From: Cyanobacterium sp. Dongsha4
Lineage (GTDB): Bacteria; Cyanobacteriota; Cyanobacteriia; Cyanobacteriales; Cyanobacteriaceae
Length of the DNA: 64,000 bases
Assembly: GCF_036345015.1 (NCBI RefSeq)
Contig: NZ_CP084098.1
Span: forward strand, 4,186,086 to 4,250,085
Reading direction: 5' to 3'
The notes beneath the pieces are model-generated. The model saw only the letters and a program-made list of their open reading frames with translations. It did not search any database and was not told the origin of the DNA. Made by a program: the position numbers and the translations under genes. Each line of letters begins with the position of its first letter. Position 1 is the stretch's first letter. Of this stretch, positions 10,227-19,400 are shown one piece after another.

Positions 10227-10418
10227 TTAATTTTGATTTTTTAAAGTCAAAGAGGCAATTAAACCAAAAGTCCCTGCAATAGTACCTATACCTAACCATA
10301 AAGGAAAAGAGTAACCTTTAATATCTGCAACGATTCCCGCACTTAATCCAATAATACAATGCAACAGCATCAACCAAAATACAATATTAGGATCTGGATT
10401 AGTCAATATTTCTATCAT
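10227..10418 (-). CDS. Small membrane protein, 63 aa
   Basis: The 63-residue protein has two predicted membrane segments (NIVFWLMLLHCIIGLSAGIVA and PLWLGIGTIAGTFGLIASL) separated by DIKGYSF, and a short charged tail. I do not know its family. The hydrophobic pattern and clean start make a real gene likely, although it is short. It is on the same strand as the NAGPA-domain gene, 325 bp upstream of it. Confidence 0.55.
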   Translation of the reverse strand: MIEILTNPDPNIVFWLMLLHCIIGLSAGIVADIKGYSFPLWLGIGTIAGTFGLIASLTLKNQN

Positions 10419-10849
10419 TTGATATTAGTTTAACTTATTCGATTATTTTCAATAATTATAATATCTGTTTTTATTCATACATTAGTTTTACCTGAGTTCC
10501 ATATAAAATTTTCAGTTAAGGTAGGCAAAAGGGGAAACCCCTCTGTGTCTCCCCTTAAAAGGGGAGAAAGAGAACAGGGAAAAGTGATAAAAATTAATGG
10601 AAAATATTACTCTATGGATTTTAGCTGATTTTTAACTGAGTTCAATTACCGTTTCAGCTTTCTTGAGATAATACTTATCTCAAGAGATAATCAATTTATC
10701 TACTTTTTTCGTCCATATCTAGTTACTTTTACTCCGAACCCCGAACCCCGTTCACGACTGAAAGGAGTGTAAGAGTGCAGCGAACTCTCTGAACTCAGAT
10801 AGTTTTAGTTTTACTCCTCTGTTATGTGGAAATCTAACGTGATATGTGT
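10419..10849. other. Gene-free stretch occupied mostly by a MITE-like element
   Basis: The 431-bp gap between the small membrane protein and the LysR gene is mostly a 309-bp element (10491-10799), listed separately. No gene was seen. Confidence 0.7.
10491..10799. mobile_element. MITE-like element, family A (CTGAGTTC ends, 8-bp target duplication)
   Basis: The element starts CCTGAGTTC and ends GAACTCAG, an inverted terminal pair. It is flanked on both sides by the same 8 bases, TAGTTTTA (10483-10490 and 10800-10807), as expected from a transposition target duplication. It has no coding capacity. It contains a strong hairpin (CCCCTT-AA-AAGGGG, 10551-10564) and an internal CTGAGTTC (10636). Its right part (about 10690-10755) resembles the elements at 13751 and 40495. 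Confidence 0.75.
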
Positions 10850-11782
10850 CTATAAATTTTGGTTGTTCATGGCTTTAGCATAATCATAAACTAAATTGAA
10901 AAAGTCTTTAACGGTGGGAATTTGTAAACGATCCTTTGTTGTAATTAAAACAACTTCTCTGGTTAATTGTTGGGTTTGAGATTGATGAGATTTTAAGGTA
11001 ATGGGAATAATACTTAGAGAGGGGTCAGATTTTGATTCTTGTAGAGCAGATTCTGGTAAAAGGGCGATAAAGTTACCTTGACGAATAACTCCTCGAAAAG
11101 CATCAAGGGTATTTAATTCCATTGCTACTTCTAAATCAAAACCATGTCCTGCAAATACTTCTTGAACAATTCTCTGCATTCCATAACCGTCTTTAAATAT
11201 TACTTGGCTATAGGGGGCTAAATCGACAATGGTAACACTATCTTTTGTGGCAAGGGGATGAGAGCTAGAAACTAGCACTTGTATCGGTTCATAATATAGG
11301 TGTTTGGAAACCATTTCTGAGGTGGAAGTGAGATATTTATTATTCATCACTACTGCAACGTCCACTAATCCATCTCGTAATACTTTGAGAGCGCGATCGC
11401 TTCCTAGGGCTGTAACTCTAAGTTGTACTTGGGGATGACTTTGGCAAAATGATTGGAGGATGGGGGGTAGAAAATAAGCACAAACAGAGTGAATTCCTGC
11501 AACGCATAATTCTGGTTGCTCTCCTTGTAACAGTTGTTGGATTTTATACTCGATTTTATCCCACTCTTGACAAATACGTTTGGCATGGGGTAGCAGTTTT
11601 TCTCCTGAAACGGTTAATTTTGCTTGTGCTTGTCGATGGAATAAAGCTGTATTTAGGTGACTTTCTAAACCCTGTACTTGACGGCTAATAGTTGATTGAG
11701 TGACACCACAAAGTTTTGCCGCTTGTCCAAAACTCCCTGTTTCACTAACGGCTACAAAAGCTCTTATTTGTTCAATTCTCAT
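10850..11782 (-). CDS. LysR-family transcriptional regulator
   Basis: The 310-residue protein has a LysR winged-helix domain at residues 1-60 (MRIEQIRAFVAVSETGSFGQ, then VTQSTISRQVQGLE as recognition helix). A co-inducer-binding domain spans residues ~90-300. Length is typical. The N-terminus resembles cyanobacterial LysR regulators of nitrogen or carbon uptake such as NtcB, but I cannot assign the effector or targets. LysR genes often control a divergent neighbour. Here the upstream neighbour (kinase-GUN4) is on the same strand and the downstream gap is filled by a transposon-like element, so context does not help. Confidence 0.88.
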   Translation of the reverse strand: MRIEQIRAFVAVSETGSFGQAAKLCGVTQSTISRQVQGLESHLNTALFHRQAQAKLTVSGEKLLPHAKRICQEWDKIEYKIQQLLQGEQPELCVAGIHSVCAYFLPPILQSFCQSHPQVQLRVTALGSDRALKVLRDGLVDVAVVMNNKYLTSTSEMVSKHLYYEPIQVLVSSSHPLATKDSVTIVDLAPYSQVIFKDGYGMQRIVQEVFAGHGFDLEVAMELNTLDAFRGVIRQGNFIALLPESALQESKSDPSLSIIPITLKSHQSQTQQLTREVVLITTKDRLQIPTVKDFFNLVYDYAKAMNNQNL

Positions 11783-11876
11783 AGATTAGACTTTTTTTCC
11801 TACCCACTGCTTTTTCTCCACAAACTATTAAATTACAGAGGAGGGTAGTTTTAATTCTGTCAAAATCAATACGAAA

Positions 11877-13523
11877 TTATAAATTACAGTCCATTGTTCG
11901 AGAAATCAGAGTATAAATTCCTTCTAATAATCCTGACATGGCAAGACTTGGTAAATGTCCTTGGGGGGCGCTTAAATCATAGTTGAGATCCTCAGTGAAT
12001 AGCCATAAACCTTTATTTCTCCAACCGACGCGATCGCCCATACTCTCCCAAACTTTTTTATCATGGGATCTTTTTCCACCTAAACTGAGATAAATTCTTT
12101 TTTGTACGGAAAAACCAAATTTGCCTTGACTATATTTAGTCCATAAGCGATCAATAGAGTGCAAATCTTCACAGGGAAACTCTTGCATGGCATGGCGATC
12201 GATCCAACCAAAATCTTCTTTATTAACCGCTTTGAGCATTAATTTTTGTGTTTCTAAGTCTGCTTCTTGCCATTTTTTTTGACTCAGTAATTCTTCTAAA
12301 TGATGATAGTCTATACCCACCGCAGACATTTTGGGTTTCTTTTGCGGTTCAATGACTGTTTCAGAGGATGATATTTCAGTTTGAGAAACGATTTCTTCTA
12401 AATGAGTATCAATGAGAGATTCTTGATTGTCATAGCTAGATTCTACGGGAATAATGGGATTATTTTCAAAACGAGTGGGAGAAAGAGGATCATAAGTATA
12501 TTCTTGGGGAGGTTGACTGGTTTGACGAGGTCTAGCTTTTATTCTTCTAACTTTTTTCTTTTTCGGTACGGGAATAACTGGGATTACGGGCAAGGGATGA
12601 TGAGTATTAGCACTGGTATTTTCTGATGGTTGGGTGGTTTGTGGTGTAGGAGGAGGAATAACAGGAGAATGAGGCGTCGGGTTATTATTCGTCAAGTTGA
12701 TTTCAACATCTTCGGTAAGCATATTCAACCACTCTGTTACTGACTCAGGACGATTTTCTGGTAACAATTCCATACCCTTCAAAATAGCTAAGTTGGTGCG
12801 ATCGCTTATTTTGGGATTGTGGGTTTGAGGGGGAATTAAATTAATGCCTTGTTGGCGAAATTGAGCAGGAAAAGGTATTTGTAGGGTTAAAATATAGTAT
12901 AAAGTTGCAGAAAGAGCGTAAACATCGGTATAAGCTCCTCTTTTGGCATTTCTTTGATATTGTTCAATGGGTGCAAAACCTTCAGTACGGGAATTTGTAT
13001 GAATCTGGGTTTTATCTTCTATAAAATCCCTTGCTAAACCAAAATCAATCAATACCGCCTCGTTATTTTCCATGCGACGCATAATATTAGCTGGTTTAAC
13101 GTCACGGTGTAAAATACCTTGCTTATGAATATAAGTTAAAGCACTGCCTACTTGATAAATGTAGCGAATAGCCTCAAACTCAGAAAATCCCCCCTGTTTT
13201 TTCACTAAGGTTTCTAAATTACCACCGTCAATATATTCCATCACCATACACCACAAATCTTCTTCCTGACAGACATCATCCACTCGAATTACATGAGCAT
13301 GACTACATTTAGCCAAACGAAAAGCCTCTTGAATAAATCTTTCTTGATGTTTCGCAAAATTGGGTAAAGCCTGAATATTGGCATTGAGAGTTTTAATGGC
13401 AACTATTTTCTCATTAATAATATCTTTTGCTTTATATGTAATACCTGCACCCCCTGCCCCCAATACTTTTTCTATAACATATCTTCCCTTCTGAATAATT
13501 TTCCCCGCTTTCCAGTAACTCAT
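11877..13523 (-). CDS. Ser/Thr protein kinase fused to a GUN4 domain
   Basis: The N-terminal 270 residues are a Hanks-type kinase: G-loop GAGGAGITY, AIK lysine, catalytic HRDVKPANI, DFGLARD and the APE-like FAPIEQY. A Pro/Ser/Thr-rich linker (about residues 280-400) follows. The C-terminal ~145 residues are a GUN4 domain (DYHHLEELLSQKKWQEADLE, DFGWIDRHAMQEFPCEDLHS). GUN4 binds porphyrins and activates Mg-chelatase. Kinase-GUN4 fusions are known in cyanobacteria and are thought to be sensors, but their ligands are mostly unproven. No membrane segment was seen. chlD, a Mg-chelatase subunit, is 42 kb away in this window. Confidence 0.9.
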   Translation of the reverse strand: MSYWKAGKIIQKGRYVIEKVLGAGGAGITYKAKDIINEKIVAIKTLNANIQALPNFAKHQERFIQEAFRLAKCSHAHVIRVDDVCQEEDLWCMVMEYIDGGNLETLVKKQGGFSEFEAIRYIYQVGSALTYIHKQGILHRDVKPANIMRRMENNEAVLIDFGLARDFIEDKTQIHTNSRTEGFAPIEQYQRNAKRGAYTDVYALSATLYYILTLQIPFPAQFRQQGINLIPPQTHNPKISDRTNLAILKGMELLPENRPESVTEWLNMLTEDVEINLTNNNPTPHSPVIPPPTPQTTQPSENTSANTHHPLPVIPVIPVPKKKKVRRIKARPRQTSQPPQEYTYDPLSPTRFENNPIIPVESSYDNQESLIDTHLEEIVSQTEISSSETVIEPQKKPKMSAVGIDYHHLEELLSQKKWQEADLETQKLMLKAVNKEDFGWIDRHAMQEFPCEDLHSIDRLWTKYSQGKFGFSVQKRIYLSLGGKRSHDKKVWESMGDRVGWRNKGLWLFTEDLNYDLSAPQGHLPSLAMSGLLEGIYTLISRTMDCNL

Positions 13524-13706
13524 AATAATTGCGATAGTCTTATGCTTTCTTTTCTCTGCAATTTTATTTTATCCCTAATCTTTGATTCAGCGATGAAGAG
13601 TTTATGGAGATGCAAACGACGCAATTACTCTCTCGGTGATAGAACTTATGAACTTATTTCACCTCAGTTCGATTTAAGAATATCGGGTAGATGTCTGGTT
13701 GTTAGG

Positions 13707-14085
13707 CAGGGCTGTTTCATTCTAAAATTTTCTGGTTAAGGCAGGGAATACCTGAGTTCGGAGTTCGGAGTTCGGAGTTAAAAGTAATAATTATTGACAA
13801 AAAAGCTGAATAAATTGATTTTCAATGAGTTTTTCCTAAATTTAATAATTTTTTATTCCAAAATTGGCTCGATGATAACTCGAGGGCGCTTTATTTTTCG
13901 ATACTTTTTTCATCGAACTCAGTTAGGGAATAGGCACTCTTGCAATAGTTTTTAATGGTTTATAGTTATAAATTGATAATCTCAACATTTTTAACTACTT
14001 CTTAATCCTAAAAGCTCTAAAACCCTATATTCTTTTACTGGCAATAGTTTTAGCGTTTTTGTATTTCTACTTTGAAACAGCCCTG
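13707..14085. mobile_element. MITE-like element, family B: 13-bp inverted ends, 12-bp target duplication
   Basis: The ends are perfect inverted repeats: CAGGGCTGTTTCA (13707-13719) and TGAAACAGCCCTG (14073-14085). The element is flanked by a perfect 12-bp direct repeat, CTGGTTGTTAGG (13695-13706 and 14086-14097). It has no transposase and is 379 bp. A family A element is inserted inside it; without that insertion it would be about 197 bp. Duplications of 10-13 bp are known for IS4-group elements, so mobilisation by such a transposase is a reasonable inference. Confidence 0.85.
13751..13924. mobile_element. MITE-like element, family A, nested in family B
   Basis: The ends are CTGAGTTCG (13752-13760) and CGAACTCAG (13914-13922), flanked by the direct repeat AGGGAATA (13743-13750 and 13925-13932). 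About 170 bp align, in inverted orientation, with 40495-40665. The left end carries three GAGTTCG heptamers. It has no coding capacity. Confidence 0.85.
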
Positions 14086-14260
14086 CTGGTTGTTAGGGGC
14101 TTAGGGTATTGGAGAAAAACGAGTTAGGGGTTTTTAATTCTTAATTCTTAATTATCAACTATTTAACTTTGCCCCTTGCCCATTGCCCTTTTCGCCATCA
14201 TTCATAGATGAAAATTGATCCCAAATTCAGGTTAAATTAGGAAACTTGGGCTTAATAAAC

Positions 14261-14294
14261 AAAAAAAGATGATCTTCCTTTTTTGAAAGATCAT
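14261..14294 (-). terminator. Intrinsic terminator of the polysaccharide export gene
   Basis: On the minus strand ATGATCTT (14294-14287) pairs with AAGATCAT (14276-14269) and is followed by seven T (14267-14261). It lies about 60 bp past the stop of the gene at 14353. Confidence 0.8.
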
Positions 14295-14352
14295 TATCCT
14301 AATATATATATTGATATTGTTTATACAAATGTTTAGTTTGTAAGTTTAATCA

Positions 14353-15927
14353 TTAATTATTATTGTTGTTAAAAACATCGACAATTCTAGCCGTATTAGC
14401 GATAATACCGATGATTTGAGCAAAAGGATCAAAAATTTGATAAGTTGCATCAGATACCACAGCAAATCCTGAACGATCAATGAAAACAATGTCATTGTTG
14501 AGTAGGGGGGGGTTATTTTCCTGATTTAAGGGAGCAGAAAAGTCAATTTTGACAATTTTTTCCGTAACTGTACCATTGGGATTAAGTCGAATTAATTTTG
14601 CGGTTGCTTCGTTGGCTCGACGATTGTTAAAACCTCCTGCCTGAAGTAGTGCCTGTTGTAAACTTACATTCGGTGGTAGTTGTTTTAAACCGGGATTTTT
14701 AACCTCCCCAATAACGCTAACATTAATAGTATTAGGCGAAAAACTAGCTACTGCTACTTGACGCACTTCACTGTCATCAATGGATTCGGCCGTAGGAATA
14801 AAAATGCGATCGCCATTTTGTAATAAAGCATCTTCCCTAAATTTACCTGTTTGTAAAAGTTCCCAGAGATTAACTTTAATTATTTGGTCTTCCCCAGATG
14901 GTAATGTTCTTCTTACCTCTATATTACGAATATCCGCTCTGGCAGTTAATCCCCCGGCTGTTTTAATTGCTCTTGTGGCCGTGGGAATACCTGCTAAACT
15001 TTGTTCATTATTAATTACACGATTAGTGTCAAATGACAACTCATCGGTAAGGTTATTAGCTTTTACGTCGTCACCAGTTAAGGTGTATGGACCAGGTCGG
15101 TTAACTTCTCCTACAATACTAATAGAAATTGGTAGGCTAAGATTAGCACTAAAATTAGCAGTTGCTGTTCTTAATACTTCCGTGGGATCGATATTTTGGG
15201 CGCTGGGTATGATGATGCGATCGCCATCTCTGAGAACAATATTTTGCTGTAAATCACCATTTTGAAGGAAATCCCATAAATTAACGGGAATAATATACTC
15301 TCTTCCTTTGAAATTACGAACAACTTGAAGATTTCTTGTATCAGCAGAGGCATTAATACCGTTACCTAGTTGCAACGCACTAATTAAAGTCGGAAATTTT
15401 CTTCCTGAATTAGCACTACTCCCTCCCCCAGTTGAGCCTCCTGTTTCAAAAGGAATAGAATAAGAGCCCGGAGTGCGGATTTCTCCTACCATAGCAATAG
15501 TAATAGGACGAGGAATAGTTAAATCTATACTAACAATAGGATCTCTCAATAAACCTTGGGATACATACTCTTGACTAATCAAAAGTTCAGCTTCTGCTAA
15601 AGTTAAACCTGCTACGGTAACACGATTAATTAAAGGTAAATTCAGAGTACCATCAACCAACACCTGATACTCTCTGCTATACTCAGGCACATTAAAAATA
15701 TTTAGCGAAATTACATCACCTGCATCTAAAGTATAAGGAAATCTCTGAGCTAAACTGTCTTGTGAAGCAGATATGGGATAGTCACTATTAACTGTGTTAG
15801 GGGTGTTATTACCCGTTAAAGGTTTTAAAGGCTGACGTTGTGCTAATTCTTGGGCAAAGACATTGCAACTCAGTAAATTAGACATCAAAAGCACTAATGC
15901 TGTAGTGGAATAGTAAGTCTTTTGCAT
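14353..15927 (-). CDS. Polysaccharide export protein (Wza-like, SLBB repeats)
   Basis: The 524-residue protein begins with an export signal (TTALVLLMSNLLSCNVFAQE). Cleavage could be at VFAQ (signal peptidase I), or at LLSC as a lipoprotein, as in Wza. The polysaccharide export domain follows (residues ~60-160: LDAGDVISLNIFNVPEYSRE). Then come three SLBB-type segments that each open with a VSVIGEV-like strand (MVGEIRTPGSYSI, IVGEVNRPGPYTL, VIGEVKNPGLKQL) and contain NGDRIFIP or DGDRIIIP. Family role: outer-membrane or periplasmic channel for exopolysaccharide or capsule. No Wzc or glycosyltransferase genes sit next to it, so it is a solitary copy. A terminator follows. Confidence 0.9.
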   Translation of the reverse strand: MQKTYYSTTALVLLMSNLLSCNVFAQELAQRQPLKPLTGNNTPNTVNSDYPISASQDSLAQRFPYTLDAGDVISLNIFNVPEYSREYQVLVDGTLNLPLINRVTVAGLTLAEAELLISQEYVSQGLLRDPIVSIDLTIPRPITIAMVGEIRTPGSYSIPFETGGSTGGGSSANSGRKFPTLISALQLGNGINASADTRNLQVVRNFKGREYIIPVNLWDFLQNGDLQQNIVLRDGDRIIIPSAQNIDPTEVLRTATANFSANLSLPISISIVGEVNRPGPYTLTGDDVKANNLTDELSFDTNRVINNEQSLAGIPTATRAIKTAGGLTARADIRNIEVRRTLPSGEDQIIKVNLWELLQTGKFREDALLQNGDRIFIPTAESIDDSEVRQVAVASFSPNTINVSVIGEVKNPGLKQLPPNVSLQQALLQAGGFNNRRANEATAKLIRLNPNGTVTEKIVKIDFSAPLNQENNPPLLNNDIVFIDRSGFAVVSDATYQIFDPFAQIIGIIANTARIVDVFNNNNN

Positions 15928-16412
15928 AATAACAGTAATAGTAAAAATATTTTAATTATGAAAGCTATTTAATTATAGTGGGATAAGAAAGTCTTATTTT
16001 GTTGAAAATCTACAAATGCTCACCGACAATAATTTATTCTGTAAGATAACAAGGAAAATATTATGTTTAGCATTGTATATTATGTTGTTCAGTATTATAT
16101 CCATTTATGTAAGTTTTATCGTTGCTTAGTTAATTTAAGACTAAAAACAATAAACCTCTGGAATTTGTCATCTTGATAAGAAAATAAGATTTTACAATAG
16201 AAATAGATTGTTATTCGGAAAACATTAATATTAACCCTGTTGCCCGTAGCTGAGGCTTTTTATGCTTTATCTGTAGATGTATTTTGTAGCACTCACTTTA
16301 TAAAGCCTGTTATTCTCTGTTGCCTTACTTTCTGAAAAAGTTTAATCAATTATGAGTAAGTCTAAAACAATTCCACTGTCATAATGCTTTAATTAATTTT
16401 CTTTTTTTGTTA
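15928..16412. other. Divergent intergenic region
   Basis: This 485-bp AT-rich region separates the divergent polysaccharide export and STAND ATPase genes and must hold both promoters. No binding site, RNA or repeat was recognised with confidence. Confidence 0.4.
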
Positions 16413-19400
16413 ATGAAACACAACCACGAAAATCTTCCCAATAATCAAGATATTATTAAGTATATAAAAGAATCTCTTTCTCCAGAACAATTAACCTCAT
16501 TAATGGAGTTGATTTTGCAAGGAATATTATTGGGAAATAGTTACTCCGAGATTGCTAATAAATTGGGATATAATCATAATTACATAAAAAAATTATCAGC
16601 ACAATTATTAAATCGTCTTTCTGAGCACTTTGCTATAAAAATAACAAAAAAAACACTAAAAGAAATAATATCAGCAAAATATCAGATAGTTGATCAATCT
16701 TATTCTAAAAACATAGTAAAAGATTGGAATACTAGCCCCAAATTAGATAATTTTTATGGTAGAGATAAAGAGTTAAAACAACTTCATAATTTAATTTTTG
16801 TCGAAAATAAACGTTTAATTTATATATCAGGAATTGGAGGTGTAGGGAAGACTTCTTTGTCCGTTAAATTTATGCTTAATTATCAGTCAGAATTTACAGT
16901 AATTATTTGGAGAAGTTTGAGAAATGCACCTCTTTTAAATCATCTTGTTACTGATATAGTTTCTGTTATTTCTAATTATCAAAATTTAGAAGGTTCAGTG
17001 GATGATTTACTTTCTTTGTTAAGACAACATCGCTGTTTAATTATTTTGGATAATATTGAAACTATTTTAGCAGAAAAAGAAGTTGGTTATTATCGTTCTG
17101 ATTTTGAAAATTATGGTAATTTTATTCGTTTTTTAGGAGCATCAAATCATCAAAGTTATATTATTTTGACAGGCAGAGAAAAACCACCAGAAATAACTTT
17201 CTTAGAAGAAGAAAAAAGTCAAGTTAAAAGTATTAATCTTAAAGGTTCTAAAGAGGCTTCTCTAGATATTTTAAAAGAAAAAAAGATTTTAGCATCAGAA
17301 CAAGAAAAATTGGAATTAGCTAAATTATATAATTATCATCCTCTTGCCACTAAGTTAGTAAGTAATGTAATTAAGGATTTGTTTGCTAATAAAGCTAGTA
17401 ATTTTTTAGCCCAAGAAACAACTCTTTTAAGAAGTTTAAATATTATTTTAGATGAGCAGTTTAATCGTCTCAGCAATACAGAAAAAACGATTATGAATTG
17501 GTTAGCTATTAATCGGGAATTAACATCAATAGAAGAATTAGCAGAAGATATTATTCCTCCCATCCAAAAATCTCAATTATTGTCAGCTTTGCAAAGTTTA
17601 AAATGGCGATCGCTTCTTGAAATTCAGGACGGAAAATATAGTCAGCAACCTGTAATTATGGAATATGTTTTAGAAAAATTTATTAACAACATTTATCAAG
17701 AAATAGTTAACGGTAATCTTGATTTATTTGGGAAGTATCCTTTAACAAAAATTACAACTAAAGAATATATAAGAATCGCACAAACTAGACTGATTATAGA
17801 ACCATTAATAACTTTATTAGAAAAAACTTTTCCTGTAAAAATACAATTAAAAAAGCAGTTAAAAAATTTATTAAATCTTTGCAAAGAATTGCCTTTTAAT
17901 AATTATGGTGTGGGAAATATCATTAAAATCTCTGAAATGCTTAAAATAGCTCTACAAGAATACAATTTTAGAGAATTACCGATTTGGCAAACGGATTTAT
18001 CAAATAACTTTTTGAGAAAAATTGATTTTAGTTATTGTGATTTTAAAAATGTTAAATTTATCCATACTCTCGGTGCGGTTTTAAAGATAGCTTATCATCC
18101 TCAAGGAGAAATTATTGCTATTTCTGATATTAATGAGATAATTTATTTATGGAGAGTAAAAGATGGTCAAAATATTTTAAAATTAAGCGGACATAATGCT
18201 TGGGCATGGGATCTTAAATTTAGTATTGATGGACAATTATTAATTAGTGCTTCTGATGATAAAACAGTCAAAGTATGGGATATTAAAACAGGTTTTTGTT
18301 TAGCCAATTATGAATTAAAACAACACAAGGCTAACGCAATTTCTATCACTAAAAATAATAAAATAATTGCTATTGGTTGTAATTGTGGTTATTTAGAATT
18401 ATGGCATTGGCAAGATGATATTCACCATATTTTGCAAGGACATCAAGGAGATATTAATAGCTTACAATTTAATCATGATGATCAATTTTTATTTACTGCT
18501 AGTTTAGATGGCACTGTTAAACAGTGGAATTTAACTGATAAAACTTGTTTTAAGACATTTAATTATTCCCAAAATCCGATTCATTGTTTATCAATTTCTC
18601 CCGATGACAAGTTAATGTTAACTGTTACTATTAATGGTAATCTACAAATGTGGTTAATCGAATCAGTAGATTGTCTTTATAGTTTAGATAACAAAGATAT
18701 TTTTATTCATCAAGCTATTTTTTGCCCTACTGGTAACTCTTTTGCTACTGCATCAGAATCAACTATCACTTTTTGGGATAATTTAACAGGGAAAATAATT
18801 AAAAGTTTGATACCACAAAAAGGAAAAATATATTCCTTAGCTTACAGCCCTAATGGTAAAATTATCACCTCTGCTTCTCAACAAGAATGTTTAATTTCTT
18901 TTGACATTGAAACAGGCGATCGCATCGATACTTTATATGGTTATTCTAATCATATTTGGGCATTATCAACGGATAATAATAAATTTTTGGTTAGTGGAGG
19001 CACAGATGGTATTTTAAGATTATGGTCATGGGAAAAAAGTTCTCCTTTGAAAGAAATAAAAGCCCATAAAGGAGTTATTTTTGCAGTAGCGTGGCATCCT
19101 CAAAAACTATTTTTTGCAAGTAGTGGAAGCGATCGCACTGTTAAAATTTGGCATGGAAAAACAGGAGAATATCAACAACAAATATTAGCTCATACTGATT
19201 TAGTTTTTACTATTGCTTGGCATCCTGAAGGAGAAATATTAGCTATTGCTGGAAGTAGTAATCAGATCAAGTTTTGGAATTTTAATGATAATAATTTTTG
19301 CCTTCAATTAATGATAAAAACTACAGAAATTATGCACTTAAGTTGGTCAAATAATGGTAAAATATTAGCCATATATACCCGTAAAGGAGAAGTATTTATT

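Larger units (their letters stand above)
13524..14352. other. Gene-free stretch with nested MITE-like elements and a terminator
   Basis: This 829-bp gap holds, in order, AT-rich sequence, an outer 379-bp element containing an inner 174-bp element, a TTTGCCCCTTGCCC repeat (about 14163-14190), and a terminator for the gene at 14353. An apparent reading frame at 13542-13739 runs into the element and is not supported. Confidence 0.75.

Noticed and set aside
11404..12626. Open frames opposite or overlapping the LysR and kinase-GUN4 genes
   Set aside because: No family match and full overlap with well-supported genes.
13542..13739. 65-codon open frame on the plus strand
   Set aside because: It runs into the outer MITE-like element, has no recognisable product and no ribosome site.
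16240..16340. Possible structured RNA upstream of the STAND gene
   Set aside because: Some GC-richer words (CCGTAGCTGAGGC) stand out, but no stable paired structure or known motif was found.
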